64,000 bases of DNA from Polyangia bacterium. GTDB taxonomy: Bacteria; Myxococcota_A; Polyangia; Nannocystales; Nannocystaceae. Both the position numbers and the translations under genes were made by a program. The DNA lies in the NCBI GenBank assembly GCA_030429545.1, contig JAUIFF010000020.1, positions 62,001 through 126,000 on the forward strand, read 5' to 3'. Positions 26,998 to 37,356 of the stretch are shown one piece after another. Position 1 is the first letter of the stretch; every line of letters begins with the position of its first letter. The notes beneath the pieces are model-generated. The model was not told the origin of the DNA. It saw only the letters and a list, made by a program, of their open reading frames with translations, and did no database searches.

Positions 26998-29100
26998 CTA
27001 CTCGGGGTCGCAGGGGCCGTCGCAGGTGTGTTCGATTTGCCCGTCAGGCTGGAAGAACAGGTCGATCTGTTCCTTGATCTTGGCGTTGCGCCGCACATCC
27101 TCGTGGACCCCGTTGAGCTCATCCTCGGTGGGTAGGGCGGCATCGATCCCGGGCTCTTGCTCGAGCATAAAGTCGACTTCGACGGTGGCATTGTCGACCG
27201 GGGCGGTGAGCGTGTCGAGCCCGTAAATTTCCCGTGGAGCCGGGGTGAGCAGCCCGATCCCAGCAGCCCGAGAGTGCAGGTGGCTGGCGAGGTTGTTGAC
27301 CGAGTGATCGCCAATACCAACCTGAATCAGGATTTTGCGCTCCGGACTGTTGGGGTACGGGTCGAGCACGAGCCGGTGGGCGTAGGTCATGGGGTCGACG
27401 CGGTCAAACGTGTGCTGACTGAGCGTCATAAATTTTTGCATCGTCAGGTCGTTGGGCAGCCGCGTGAGGGCGATGTCGTAGAGCTGGCGAAAGCTGGCTG
27501 AGCGCGACATCATCAGCGAGTAGGGACCTCCGCCCACACTGAGCACCGCCCGCTCAATTTGTGGGGACAACGAAATAAATGTCGTACCAAAAATCGAACC
27601 CTGACTAATGCCGTAGTAGTAGAGCTTTTGCGGGTCATAAAGCAGCTTGCCAAACTGTTGCAGCTCTTCCAGTTCCGTGATCGGGCCAAGCAATGCGTAG
27701 GTGAGCGCGATTTGGTTGACCATTGCCTGGTGGACGCGGTCGACAAACTTGAAGGCTTCGCTGACATTGCCCCCTGGGCCGAGTGCCGACAAAATTGTGA
27801 TTTGGTCGGGCTCGCTCATGCCCCACCAATCGACCGCCGCGGCCAGGTATTTTTGCTCGTTGGTAAAGCCCCGCATAAACGAGTAGTTGATCTCCTCGCG
27901 CAGGCCAAAAAAGCCGTGCCCGTATTGCAGCATGCGCAGCGGCTCAAAGTTTTCGTCGGCGGGGATCGCCTCGACCGGTACTTGTAGTGTAAACGGAACC
28001 TCGGCCGTACCGTTTTGCACGACATTGCCGTCGCCGTCGCGGTTGAGTAGGGCACCGGGGTCCTCGTTTTCGAGGTACAGCGGAACCGTCAAACGGCCCT
28101 CAATGCGCAGGGCGATCTGTTCGCTGTAATCCGGCAGGACGGCCGTCACCGTTACTTCTGGTGGGTTTTGCTCAAACTGGGCAACGGCGTCATCGCGGAT
28201 TTGCAAAAGGTCGCGGGTGTTGTGTGTGTCGCTGCCGGTGGTGAAGTCCCATGCGAGCTGGAGGTCTGCCCGCTCGACCCCGTGTTGCTCGAGCAGCGGG
28301 AAAATCTCAGTTTCGTAGCGTGCCGCCAGCGGCTCCAACACGGGGTGGCCCTCGACATCGCCGGCGAGCAGGTGGGCAAAGCCTAGGGGGGGAACGATCG
28401 GCGAGCCGGCGGCATCGTTGAGGTGTTGAAAGGCAACGATGTAGCGGGTCTCATTGTCGAGGCGGACAAACGGACGGACGATAAATGCCTGGTCGCTTGT
28501 CAGCTCGGTGCTGCGGTCGAGCTCGGCCCAGTGGGGCACCGGTTCGCCGGTTTCGGCGTTGAGCAGGATCGTCGGGTGGTCGGGCATCAAGCTGGCCTCA
28601 GGGTCACTTCCCTGATGAAACGTGATGTTGCTTTGATCGACCCCTTCGGGAAAGATCGTGAGGATTGGCTGGTGACGCGAAAATCCATCAACCGGGTGGA
28701 CCTCGGTAAAATCGTAACCGACATCCTCGTTGGTTTTGGGCTTCGCCTCGGGTGTCAGCTCGACCCGTTTGCCACTGGCAAAGTTGGGTTCGTCGACCAA
28801 AAATACATCGGAGGGGTAGGGCAACATGCAGTCGTGTGCATAGGCAACTGGGTTGCAGCCCTCAGGGACCTCGGCGGGGGGCAGCGGCTCGCCAGTGGTG
28901 TCACCCTCGGTATCGGTGTCGGTGTCGGTGTCGGTGCTAGATTCAGTACCGCCGGTCTCGGTGGTCTCGCTTTCAGCCTCAGAGTCTGAGCTCGTCTCGC
29001 TCGCCGAGTCGCTCGAGCTTGTCCCGCCACCGCCACAGGCCATCAAGATACCCGCGAGGGCAAGGGTCAACGATGTGGAGGCACAGGCACGAACAAGCAT
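26998..29100 (-). CDS. Alpha/beta-hydrolase-like lipoprotein with TDTDTD linker
   Basis: 700 residues from the ATG at 29100; the frame upstream to 29235 has no signal peptide. Signal peptide with lipobox LMAC, then a Ser/Glu/Thr/Asp linker ending in TDTDTDTDTEGD (~25-70). The N-terminal region (VAYAHDCMLPYPSDVFLVDEP) and the C-terminal serine-hydrolase-like domain with YYYGISQGSIFGTTFI (nucleophile elbow GxSxG, Ser at ~residue 508) match large secreted lipase/esterase-like proteins common in Myxococcota. The likely His is in IQVGIGDHSVN. Catalytic activity is plausible, not proved. A GGTGTC hexanucleotide repeat encodes the linker. Confidence 0.72.
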   Translation of the reverse strand: MLVRACASTSLTLALAGILMACGGGGTSSSDSASETSSDSEAESETTETGGTESSTDTDTDTDTEGDTTGEPLPPAEVPEGCNPVAYAHDCMLPYPSDVFLVDEPNFASGKRVELTPEAKPKTNEDVGYDFTEVHPVDGFSRHQPILTIFPEGVDQSNITFHQGSDPEASLMPDHPTILLNAETGEPVPHWAELDRSTELTSDQAFIVRPFVRLDNETRYIVAFQHLNDAAGSPIVPPLGFAHLLAGDVEGHPVLEPLAARYETEIFPLLEQHGVERADLQLAWDFTTGSDTHNTRDLLQIRDDAVAQFEQNPPEVTVTAVLPDYSEQIALRIEGRLTVPLYLENEDPGALLNRDGDGNVVQNGTAEVPFTLQVPVEAIPADENFEPLRMLQYGHGFFGLREEINYSFMRGFTNEQKYLAAAVDWWGMSEPDQITILSALGPGGNVSEAFKFVDRVHQAMVNQIALTYALLGPITELEELQQFGKLLYDPQKLYYYGISQGSIFGTTFISLSPQIERAVLSVGGGPYSLMMSRSASFRQLYDIALTRLPNDLTMQKFMTLSQHTFDRVDPMTYAHRLVLDPYPNSPERKILIQVGIGDHSVNNLASHLHSRAAGIGLLTPAPREIYGLDTLTAPVDNATVEVDFMLEQEPGIDAALPTEDELNGVHEDVRRNAKIKEQIDLFFQPDGQIEHTCDGPCDPE

Positions 29101-29235
29101 GTTTCGTATATACACATGTCGTGGATGGTTGTGCGGAAGGAAAGGGCCGGGTAGTCGTGACCACAGACACGCACGACGGCACGAGGGCGCTGGCGCGCAG
29201 GTTGAGCGAGTGACAACAATCAGATGTCGATACAC

Positions 29236-31125
29236 CTAGTCGATGAGATAGATCCGCGAGATTGCCAGTTGGCGGCCCTCGGGCCCGGGCAGCAGGGTCA
29301 ACGTGACGCGGTGTGTACCTGCGGCCAGCTCGACGTTCTCGCGGACCGCCAACGGTCGTGGTATGGAGCTCGATAACTGGTAGGTGGCAACCATCGTGCC
29401 ATCGATGGCGAGTTGGAGTGCGCCGCCGGAGGGTGTTTGGGTGAGGTCAAAGCCAATGGCCGAGCGCGAGGCGCTAGTCGAAAACTCGAGCTCGATACTC
29501 GAAGTCTCGGGAGTGGGGGCCTTGAGCAGGAGCTGAAAGCTGCGGTCCCAATAGCCGGGGTACCAACGTGGATCTTCCAGCCGAATATTGCCGAGGTCAC
29601 CACCGAAGGCCCGAAGGCCGGGTATCCCAAGCGGATGCAAGTCGACTGGCAACTCGGCGTGGGACGGACGCTCCTCGCCGACCCACGTGTAGAGCTCGTA
29701 GCCCCCGGCCACCCGTGCCCGTGCCAGTCGACTGCCAAATAGTTGATGAAGCAACGACTCGATCCGCCGATGGCGGGCCCGGATACCGGCGGAGTCGTCC
29801 TTGCGTCGACGCAGCAACACGCCTCCGGCGGTGGTTTCGAGGTAGTGTTTTTGCGAAGAAGCCGACCACGATTCAAACTCCGGTGCAAATACAACCCTTG
29901 CCCGCGGGCGTGTAAGCTGAGCCGCAATCCGCATCGAGATTTTGCTCGGATAGCCGTGATAGTCGGCGGGCGTCCACGCCATCAGGAGGCCACGGTTGGT
30001 CGGTATGAGTTGCTGACAGATCGCCCCGACCCGGGCCGGCGACAGATGCCGTTCGGCGGATGTATGCAGTTGCTGTTGGGCCGTCGCCCCGGTGCGCAGG
30101 GTCGCTGCCGCAGTGCCTATCAAAATACATGCTGATACAATATATTGCCGGCGGCGACCCGCGTGGGTAGGCACCAAGGCGGCAAGCCCAATGCCTGCCC
30201 GCAGCGCCAGCCAAATCAGGATGGGGATGTGAAACCTGCGGTTGCCGGCTGGCATGTACGGAGCGGTTGCCAGGTACACCGCGACAAAACCCGCGGTATA
30301 CAGGTCGAGGGCGATGGCTTCGCGGCGCGGCCGTTTTTGATAGGCGACCGCGGTTCCGATCGCAGCTGGGACCACCCACAGCGCGGCCGTTGAGCCAAAC
30401 ACATAGTCGAGGACGAATTGCAGGTGGGTCCATGCGTCGGTCTGCGGGAGCGCAACCGAGGGCGATTCGATGCCGACACCGGTGTCGCGCAGGAGGTAGG
30501 CGTAAATACTTGCTGGTACAGCGACCGCCAGGCCCCACCAGCCAACCAGGGTCGCCCGCGAGGTGCTTCGCCGGGTTTGGACAAACGCCAGCGCGGCAGC
30601 CCACAGCAGACCTTCGTAGCGGGTTGCCAGGCAGATCAAACACGAAAGCCCGAGCAGGACTCCGCGGGTTTTGGCCTGGTTTTTACTGGTGAGCCCCAAA
30701 AGGCCGAGGCCGAGGCCGAGGTAAAACAGCCCCTCCTGGTAGGGCGCGGCACTGACCCACAAAAGGTCGGGGTCGGCCAGTAAAATGGCGGTCGTGACTG
30801 CGGTGGCCAACGGGCCAAACCGTCGCCACTGGGCCCGCGCAAACACGATGATCGCGGCGGCGACCAGTGCAAGCATCACCCACTTGAGGAGGATAAGGCC
30901 GCCAGATAAATATGTATTGGCAACAATTATCGCCTGAAGCCCCGGCAACCACGGGCGGCCGAACAGTTCGACCCACAGGCTGTCGCCCATCCACACGCGG
31001 GTGTAGGGATCGGCACCGACCAGGCCGGGGAACCCCATGACGACATAGGCCCGCTGGGCAAGTGCGAGACCTAGGGCGGCGGCGACAAGCGGCCACCATC
31101 GCCGGCTTGTCGATTGCTCGGCCAC
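29236..31125 (-). CDS. Polytopic GT-C-like membrane glycosyltransferase
   Basis: 629 residues, ~11 membrane helices to about residue 355, then a soluble C-terminal part with a beta-sandwich ending (TSIELEFSTSASRSAIGFDL to the end). Loop 1 FPGLVGADPYTRVWMGDSLW has the Asp after helix 1 and a second Asp, as in GT-C folds; LICLATRYEGLLWAAALAFV and MPAGNRRFHIPILIWLAL follow. Related in overall design to the proteins at 11452 and 13690. Acceptor unknown. Divergent from the esterase at 31216. Confidence 0.68.
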   Translation of the reverse strand: MAEQSTSRRWWPLVAAALGLALAQRAYVVMGFPGLVGADPYTRVWMGDSLWVELFGRPWLPGLQAIIVANTYLSGGLILLKWVMLALVAAAIIVFARAQWRRFGPLATAVTTAILLADPDLLWVSAAPYQEGLFYLGLGLGLLGLTSKNQAKTRGVLLGLSCLICLATRYEGLLWAAALAFVQTRRSTSRATLVGWWGLAVAVPASIYAYLLRDTGVGIESPSVALPQTDAWTHLQFVLDYVFGSTAALWVVPAAIGTAVAYQKRPRREAIALDLYTAGFVAVYLATAPYMPAGNRRFHIPILIWLALRAGIGLAALVPTHAGRRRQYIVSACILIGTAAATLRTGATAQQQLHTSAERHLSPARVGAICQQLIPTNRGLLMAWTPADYHGYPSKISMRIAAQLTRPRARVVFAPEFESWSASSQKHYLETTAGGVLLRRRKDDSAGIRARHRRIESLLHQLFGSRLARARVAGGYELYTWVGEERPSHAELPVDLHPLGIPGLRAFGGDLGNIRLEDPRWYPGYWDRSFQLLLKAPTPETSSIELEFSTSASRSAIGFDLTQTPSGGALQLAIDGTMVATYQLSSSIPRPLAVRENVELAAGTHRVTLTLLPGPEGRQLAISRIYLID

Positions 31126-31215
31126 GCCCGCAGACTAACCCGGACAGGTGGAGGTTCTGCAAGTTCATCGCCGACAGTTGCCGGCAGCGAGGGGTCGTGC
31201 GAGTCTGCCGGAGCC

Positions 31216-32076
31216 ATGATGGATGCCAAAGCTTCGATGCTCGTCAGTTGGTTTTTGGTGGTCGCCGCCGCCTGCGACCCCGCGGCTCAACCCGCCTCGC
31301 CGGCCAAGTCCGAAGCAACCCCGAAAACGGCCAAGCCCCCACAGCCGGCTGTGGTTGCCGAAGTCGAACCGCCCACAGCTACGCCTGACCCCGCGGCCCC
31401 GACCTACGCCGAAGCCGGCGGGGTCAAGTATGTCGAGATCGTCACCGGAAAAGATGTAGATGCAAACTCGGCATTGCCGATGATCATCGCGATCCACGGC
31501 CTAGGTGACCGGCCGGAAAATTTCGCCAACGTGGTCGAGGGATTTACCCAACCCGCACGTGTGATTTTGCCGCGGGCACTCGACGACCACGAGGAGGGAT
31601 TTTCGTGGTTTCCCATTCGTGCGCGTTCCAAGGACATCGATGCGCTGAGCGATGGCATTGTGGTGGCAGCCGACAAACTCGCCGACATGACCCGGGCCCT
31701 GCAGGCCTCACGCCCAACCGTGGGCAAACCGGTTGTCACCGGGTTTTCCCAGGGCGGGATGTTGTCGTTTACCCTCGCCAGCCGTCACGCCGAGTTGTTT
31801 GCGGCCGCCGTGCCGGTGGGGGGGTGGTTGCCCGACCCGCTGTGGCCAAAGGCCAAGCCCGAGTCGGCGGCCAAAAACCCCCCAGTTGTCGCGCTGCACG
31901 GCGATGCCGACCGGGCCTTGCTGATCGACCGCACGCGGGCCTCGGTCGCTGCTCAAAAAAAGCTCGGATACAACGTCGAACTCAAGGAGTACCCCGGGGT
32001 CGGCCACCAAATTACCCTGGAGATGCGGGCAGAACTCTACGGGCTGCTCGCCAAATTCATTGAGCAGGCGAAGTAG
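31216..32076 (+). CDS. Carboxylesterase/phospholipase-family lipoprotein
   Basis: 286 residues from the ATG at 31216. Signal peptide with lipobox VAAAC, Pro/Ala/Thr-rich linker (~20-60), then an alpha/beta-hydrolase of the phospholipase/carboxylesterase (Abhydrolase_2) type: oxyanion IAIHGLGDRPEN, nucleophile elbow TGFSQGGML, aspartate in VALHGDADRALL and histidine in PGVGHQITLEM form a complete catalytic triad. Expected to hydrolyse short acyl esters on the periplasmic side or cell surface. 10 bp from the convergent next gene. Confidence 0.87.
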   Translation: MMDAKASMLVSWFLVVAAACDPAAQPASPAKSEATPKTAKPPQPAVVAEVEPPTATPDPAAPTYAEAGGVKYVEIVTGKDVDANSALPMIIAIHGLGDRPENFANVVEGFTQPARVILPRALDDHEEGFSWFPIRARSKDIDALSDGIVVAADKLADMTRALQASRPTVGKPVVTGFSQGGMLSFTLASRHAELFAAAVPVGGWLPDPLWPKAKPESAAKNPPVVALHGDADRALLIDRTRASVAAQKKLGYNVELKEYPGVGHQITLEMRAELYGLLAKFIEQAK

Positions 32077-32085
32077 GGGGCGAAC

Positions 32086-34482
32086 CTAGTTGGCTGGGCT
32101 CGGGGTCGGCTTGGGCCCGAAGCTTCGCAGTTGCTCGCCGAGGGTTTTGGCCTCGGTTGTGGGCAACTGGCAGCGCCCCTGTTCACAGACATAGGCCGTC
32201 GGTTTGCCGCCACGGGCGGTCCGACCGGCGAGCGCAGGAACGTGCTGGCTCGCGGCAGCCAACGCAGCGCCCGATTTCACTGTAAATACAAATGTGTTGG
32301 GGAGGTACACAGAGGCGAGTTCGGCGAGTAGTGGCGACGGGTCACCGCCGTGCTCGGGCAGCACAATCAAGATTTCGAGTGGGCGGCCCCACGCGAGCGA
32401 CAGGGCCGCGTGCATATGGGTGAGCGAGGTTGTCGCTTCGAGATCCTCGGCGAAGGCCGCCAGCAGTTTTTCGGCGCGGGTGCGGTAGCGTTGCTCGCCC
32501 GTGATGGTCGCAAGCCGCAGCAGGTTGTGGGCCATCACCGAGTTGCCCGATGGCTCGGCACCATCGTGGTTCGGAACTTCGCGGGTGAGGAGGACTTCGC
32601 GATCGTCCGGAGTCAAAAAGTAGGCACCTGTGTTTGGGTCGGCAAAGTGGGTTTCGACGGCTTCGGTAAGGGCGACCGCGCGGGTGAGCCAGATCGTGTC
32701 GGAGGAGGCCGACAACAGGTCGAGATAGGCCTGGATGATAGATGCATAGTCATCGAGAACACCCATGTGTTGTGCCCGGCCCCGGTGGAAGTTGCGATAC
32801 AGGCGATTGTTTGGCCCCCGCAAATGGTCCCACACAAACGTCGCCGCGGCCGTGGCCTGCCGCCGATAGCCGGCGTCATTGAGGTATAGGCCCGCCTGGG
32901 CAAAGGCGGAGATCATCAGCCCGTTCCACGAGGTGATGATTTTGTCGTCGCGCAGGGGGGCCGGGCGTTTGGTCCGTTCGGCCAGTAGCGGGGCCCGGGC
33001 CTGCTCGATATGTTGTTGCAGTTGTTCGGGCGAAATCTCGAGTGTATCTGCAACATCTTTGGCAGCCCGTGGGCGGTGGGGAATGCTGCGCCCCTCGAAA
33101 TTACCCGTCTGTTGGATGTCGTAGTAGGCGAGCACGGCCGTGGCTTGGTCCGCCGGTAGTGCGCTGCGAATTTCGGCTGGTGTCCACGTAAAAAACACGC
33201 CCTCCTCGCGGTGGCCGGCAGCCGACGTACTATCTGCATCGGTCGCCGAGTAAAATCCTCCAGCGGGAGCTGTCATCTCACGGGTGACGTAGTCGAGGGT
33301 TTTGCGGGTAATTGTTGCAAATGCATGATTTTCGCTGGCGCGATAGGCTTGGAGGTAGGCCGTGGCCAACTGGGCATTGTCGTAGAGCATCTTTTCAAAA
33401 TGCGGCACCAGCCACATGGTGTCGGTCGAGTAGCGGTGAAACCCGCCGCCGAGCTGGTCGTGAATGCCCCCGTTGGCCATCTTGGTGAGTGTGTGGGTGA
33501 CCATGTCCCGCAGTTGGTTGGCGCCGGTGCGGTGGTGTTCGGCCAGCAAAAACCCAAAAATCGAGGGGCGGGGAAACTTGGGTGCGGGTGAAAATCCGCC
33601 AAAGGCAGGGTCGTAGGCGCGACTCAGGCGTTGCACCGCGCCGTCGAGTACGACCTGTTGGGGCATGTCCCCGGGGACCGATGGCTGGGTTGCCTGTTGC
33701 AGCAAGGTAGTGATTTTCTCGCCGCGGGCATCGAGTTGGTCACGTTGCTGGGTGTGGAGTGTTGACAGCTCCTTGAGGAGGGTCAAAAACCCTTTTTGGC
33801 GCCCGCGTAGACCATCGCGTGGGGGAAAGTAGGTGCCGCCAAAAAACGGCTTGCCGTCGGCGGTCATGACGACGGTCATCGGCCACCCGCCGCGGCCGGT
33901 CAGCATCTGCACAACCGTCATGTATACCCCATCGACATCGGGCCGTTGTTCGCGGTCGACCTTGATGGCGACGTAGTGACGGTTGAGAAACTCGGCGATC
34001 TCGAGGTCCTCGAACGATTCCTCTTCCATCACGTGGCACCAGTGACAGGTGGAGTAGCCGACGCTCAGGAGGATCGGGCGACCTGTCTTTTTTGCCAGTT
34101 CAAAGGCCTCTCGGCCCCAGGGAAACCAGTTGACAGGGTTGTGGGCATGCTGGCGCAGGTAGGGGCTCGTCGTCAAAAACAGGCGATTGGTGAACTTGGG
34201 TGTGCGCGCGTTGAGGAGGTGTCGCGTGCGTGGCTCATACGACTGCTCGCGTGCCTGCCAGGCTGCTGATAGCTGGTTGACAACAGCTGCCGGCAGACCG
34301 GCGACGCCAGGAAGCGGCTCGCCCAAAAATCCCCTCGAGACATCGGTGGTCGTGGCTTCGGCTTGAAGATCGGTTGTGGACCCGTGCTCTTGCGTCATCG
34401 CAGCTCCCCGAGGGCTGGTGCAACCCGGGCACAAGACGAGGCCCCAGGCGAGGGCGAGTGCTACCCGGCGTATCACCAGCAA
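32086..34482 (-). CDS. Thioredoxin-domain YyaL/DUF255 family lipoprotein
   Basis: 798 residues. Lipobox LCPGC at ~residue 21, then a spacer. The DUF255/SSP411 core begins at [25 protein letters not shown], continues with [24 protein letters not shown] (CxxC thioredoxin active site, about residue 150) and [24 protein letters not shown], all family signatures. The remainder is an alpha/alpha barrel resembling N-acylglucosamine epimerases. The usual bacterial YyaL is cytosolic with unclear function; here it carries a lipoprotein signal, so export to the periplasm is predicted. Confidence 0.9.
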   Translation of the reverse strand: MLVIRRVALALAWGLVLCPGCTSPRGAAMTQEHGSTTDLQAEATTTDVSRGFLGEPLPGVAGLPAAVVNQLSAAWQAREQSYEPRTRHLLNARTPKFTNRLFLTTSPYLRQHAHNPVNWFPWGREAFELAKKTGRPILLSVGYSTCHWCHVMEEESFEDLEIAEFLNRHYVAIKVDREQRPDVDGVYMTVVQMLTGRGGWPMTVVMTADGKPFFGGTYFPPRDGLRGRQKGFLTLLKELSTLHTQQRDQLDARGEKITTLLQQATQPSVPGDMPQQVVLDGAVQRLSRAYDPAFGGFSPAPKFPRPSIFGFLLAEHHRTGANQLRDMVTHTLTKMANGGIHDQLGGGFHRYSTDTMWLVPHFEKMLYDNAQLATAYLQAYRASENHAFATITRKTLDYVTREMTAPAGGFYSATDADSTSAAGHREEGVFFTWTPAEIRSALPADQATAVLAYYDIQQTGNFEGRSIPHRPRAAKDVADTLEISPEQLQQHIEQARAPLLAERTKRPAPLRDDKIITSWNGLMISAFAQAGLYLNDAGYRRQATAAATFVWDHLRGPNNRLYRNFHRGRAQHMGVLDDYASIIQAYLDLLSASSDTIWLTRAVALTEAVETHFADPNTGAYFLTPDDREVLLTREVPNHDGAEPSGNSVMAHNLLRLATITGEQRYRTRAEKLLAAFAEDLEATTSLTHMHAALSLAWGRPLEILIVLPEHGGDPSPLLAELASVYLPNTFVFTVKSGAALAAASQHVPALAGRTARGGKPTAYVCEQGRCQLPTTEAKTLGEQLRSFGPKPTPSPAN

Positions 34483-34593
34483 AGTATACGCCTTCAGTCG
34501 AGCGGTCGCTGCGGCGGGTTTGCCGGTGTGGGCGGTCGCGCGAAGGGAGCAGGCAGCGTCGGCATTAGATGTAACTGCAAGGGAGTTGTGAAC

Positions 34594-35283
34594 TCACATA
34601 CCTGCCAAAAACGTGTAGTGCTTGGCTTGCCAGGGTTCGGGCCAGGTATCGGTGACCGAGGGGCGGGCACACATGCGCTGGTAAAATCCGTGGAGCGCCG
34701 GGTATTTTGCTTCGAGTTCAAGGCCTAGGTGGACGGTGGTGGCGACATACGCAAACACCGAGAAATCGGCGAGGGTTGGGGTTTCGCCGGCCGACCAGGG
34801 ACTTGTGCGGTAGTAGGACTCCCAAAAACCGAGCTCCTTGTGGAGCCCGGCCACGAGCGATTCGATCTGCGTGAAGTCGAGGTCGAGCCCACGGGTTTGC
34901 ATGATGTAACGAAACAACGCCATGCCGGCGGTCTTCAGGTTTTCAGACTCGTGCAGCCGGGTGAGCGCAACGGCCCGGGCCCGTAGCTCGGCGGGCATCA
35001 GCCCGGGCACGGGAAACGCGAAGTCGATGTAGGTCATGCAGGCGAAACACTCGAAAATACTTGTATCACCATGGGTCACCACGGGGATCGTACCCCGCGG
35101 GTTGCGGGCGAGCATGGCCGCTGTCCGGTGCTCACCGGCCGAAAACGACAGTCGGACACAGCGGTACTCGAGCGCCTTTTCTTCGAGCACCATGTGCACC
35201 ATCCACGACGGGGGCGAGCACTCGACCATTCGCACCGTCGAGAAGTCAGGCATATACAAGGTCAACGGATCTTCGAGGTGCAC
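34594..35283 (-). CDS. Glutathione S-transferase family protein
   Basis: 229 residues from a GTG; ATG at 35253 (MPDFSTVRM) is the alternative. N-terminal thioredoxin-like domain with VECSPPSWMVHMVLEEKALEY and NPRGTIPVVTHGDTSIFECFACMTYID: the cis-Pro (GTIPV) and the E-C/S pair that binds the glutathione gamma-glutamyl group are present. C-terminal all-helical domain with ETPTLADFSVFAYVATTVHLGLE, the GST N-capping region. Cytosolic; substrate unknown. Confidence 0.87.
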   Translation of the reverse strand: MHLEDPLTLYMPDFSTVRMVECSPPSWMVHMVLEEKALEYRCVRLSFSAGEHRTAAMLARNPRGTIPVVTHGDTSIFECFACMTYIDFAFPVPGLMPAELRARAVALTRLHESENLKTAGMALFRYIMQTRGLDLDFTQIESLVAGLHKELGFWESYYRTSPWSAGETPTLADFSVFAYVATTVHLGLELEAKYPALHGFYQRMCARPSVTDTWPEPWQAKHYTFLAGM

Positions 35284-35397
35284 GGCGACTCCAGTCCGAT
35301 CGGTCTGTTAACAAATTCGCGCCTCGGCCGTCAAGGCGCCGGCTATTTTCACTGGCAGCGCTACGCCGAATCAAGGTCTCCGGCAAACAAACTTTGT

Positions 35398-35891
35398 TTA
35401 ACGAGCCGGCCGGTCACCCGAATCGCCCGTCAGGCGCCCGCTCGCAGCCGCCGAACATCCTCGAGGTCCTTGGGCCGTCCGCAACTGAGTTTGTTTTGGA
35501 CCGGGGCTTCGCGGCTGGGCACGCGAAACGATACCTGGGAAGTTTGTATAAGCATTGAGTTGAGCAGTTTCAAAATCGACACCCGACAAACTTGTCAAAA
35601 TGTCGATACGGCGCGGGGGGAGCCCGAGCTGAGGGACCGTGTCCTCCCGACTAAAGTCGGCAACGCCTACCTGATGGGCCGCGAGCGGAGCTCCAAACCT
35701 TACAGTGCTCGCACGAGTCGGCCGGCATTGTCCGGACAGGGGCGGACAAAAACGTCGAGATCGCCCGTTGCCCGAACGACTCCATGGGCTGCAAGGGCGT
35801 GGGCACCAACAACCAAAAAATCGACGTTGTTTGCCTTTAGTTCACCGATAAGGTCGACAAAGTCGACATTGAGCTCAGGGTAGTCACTCAT
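35398..35891 (-). pseudogene. Frameshifted nucleotidyltransferase (AbiEii/MNT-like)
   Basis: From the ATG at 35891 the frame reads NNVDFLVVGAHALAAHGVVRATGDLDVFVRP, the strand-loop and GSxxxD-like metal site (here GDLDVF) of small nucleotidyltransferases, then stops with TAA at 35700 after only 63 residues. A frame one base over continues the same family: RFGAPLAAHQ, then GLPPRRIDILTSLSGVDFETA, down to about 35550, and runs on without family resemblance to 35398. One single-base change near 35700 and loss of the authentic C-terminus explain this. It follows the small protein at 35884 with an 8-base overlap. Either a decayed toxin-like module or a sequencing indel. Confidence 0.75.
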
Positions 35892-36123
35892 CGGGCCGCT
35901 CTCCCCGGCGAAATACCCGGCCGGGCATCTCGTGGCGCTCGTAGGTTGGTAACGGTCTGCCACTTGAGGCCCACAGGTCGAGCGTGATCTGCCAGACCAT
36001 GGCGACCCGTTCGGCCGGTGTACCGTGGCGGACGATTGCCGCATCTGTTTGTCCAGACAGGTTGGTCTTGTGACCGACCCAGTTGCTGCGCTTGGCAGCC
36101 CGTGCCCGTCGAGCGTCGTCCAC
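35884..36123 (-). CDS. Small partner protein of nucleotidyltransferase module
   Basis: 79 residues, GTG start. The second half, AERVAMVWQITLDLWASSGRPLPTYERHEMPGRVFRRGE, matches a type of short protein I know as commonly encoded just upstream of AbiEii/MNT-like nucleotidyltransferases; the pairing resembles toxin-antitoxin modules. Overlap with the nucleotidyltransferase start supports an operon. With the partner broken, this gene may be a relic. No enzymatic motif. Confidence 0.6.
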   Translation of the reverse strand: MDDARRARAAKRSNWVGHKTNLSGQTDAAIVRHGTPAERVAMVWQITLDLWASSGRPLPTYERHEMPGRVFRRGERPDE

Positions 36124-36135
36124 CAGAGGATATTA

Positions 36136-37299
36136 TCACGATTTGTCGGGTGAGACCCGGGTCGGGCTGTGGATCAACTTCCCAGGTGGGCGTTTGCGGG
36201 GCTGGGGCAGCGCTTGGGGTTCGGGCTCGGGCTCGGCCGACTGCGCCTGTTTCCCCGGAAATTGTTTGATATACACATCGTGCTTGGAGTAGGGGATTTC
36301 GATGTTGGCTGCCCCTAGGGCCCGGTAGATCCGGGCGTTGAGCTCATCGATGACAATCTCCTTGAGCCCCGGATCGTCGACCCAAACCATCAGCGAAAAC
36401 TCGAGGCCGGAGGCACCGAATTCGAGGAAGTAAACAGTGGGCTCGGGGTGGCTGACAACGTGCGGACAACCCGGTGCACAACGGCGCAGGGTTTCGTAGA
36501 CGCGGTCGATGTCGCTGCCGTAGGCCACCGAAACCGGCACCGCCACGCGGGCCTTGGTGTAGGGCCCACCGGTCTCGTTGACGATTTTTTGGTTGCCGAT
36601 GATGTGGTTGGGAATGTTTATTTCGATGTCGTCGCGGGTGAGGATGCGGGTCGAGCGAAACCCGATGTCGGTGACGCGACCACGCAGCCCGTCCTCAAAG
36701 GTAATGAAATCACCAATCCGGTAGGGTGCGTCGGCGATGATGAAAATGCCGGCGAACAGGTTGGCGAGGGAGTCCTTGGCAGCAAAACCCACGGCGATAC
36801 CGACAACGCCGGCCGAGGCTATCCAGGTGGTGACGTCGAGGCCCCAGGCGAGCATCACCAGGTAGATCGACAGACCGACCAGCAACACCCGCATGATGAT
36901 GTCGAAGATCGGTAGGCTCGCTGGCTGCAAAATACTGTGGGGACGGGCGTTGCGAGCCATGGCCCCGAGTACGGCCGTACTTATCTTTGTACATGCAACC
37001 ATCCACAGGACGATGGCCGCGGTTTCGAGGCTGCTGTTGACGACCTCGCGGGTTTCGGGCTTGACCTCGAGGATTCGCAGGGCGCGACTGACCCCGACAA
37101 AAATGGTGCTGTAAAATAGCGGCCGGCGAAGCACCGCCACGATCAGGTCGTCGAGCGTGGTGCGGGTGCGCTGGGCCAGGGTTAAAAACACCCGCGCAGC
37201 GGCAATCTCGATGATAAAGGCGACCAGGACTGACCCCACAAACACGGTGGCAGCCATCACAACTGGCTCATCGAACACCTCTAGGATTTCTGCGAGCAT
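36136..37299 (-). CDS. MscS-family mechanosensitive channel
   Basis: 387 residues from the ATG at 37299 (the frame is open to 37350 without an anchor). Transmembrane segments at about 15-40, 60-80, 92-112 and 128-148. The pore-lining TM3 and first beta layer follow: GVVGIAVGFAAKDSLANLFAGIFIIAD, then RIGDFITF and RGRVTDIGFRSTRILTRDD, the MscS signature. A C-terminal Pro/Glu-rich tail with PEPEPQ is extra. Releases solutes on membrane tension; here a small-to-medium MscS. Confidence 0.93.
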   Translation of the reverse strand: MLAEILEVFDEPVVMAATVFVGSVLVAFIIEIAAARVFLTLAQRTRTTLDDLIVAVLRRPLFYSTIFVGVSRALRILEVKPETREVVNSSLETAAIVLWMVACTKISTAVLGAMARNARPHSILQPASLPIFDIIMRVLLVGLSIYLVMLAWGLDVTTWIASAGVVGIAVGFAAKDSLANLFAGIFIIADAPYRIGDFITFEDGLRGRVTDIGFRSTRILTRDDIEINIPNHIIGNQKIVNETGGPYTKARVAVPVSVAYGSDIDRVYETLRRCAPGCPHVVSHPEPTVYFLEFGASGLEFSLMVWVDDPGLKEIVIDELNARIYRALGAANIEIPYSKHDVYIKQFPGKQAQSAEPEPEPQALPQPRKRPPGKLIHSPTRVSPDKS

Positions 37300-37356
37300 C
37301 GTGTGGGGTGTTGAGACTACCGCAGTGTCAGGCGGGATGCGACGTGGCAAAAGTCG

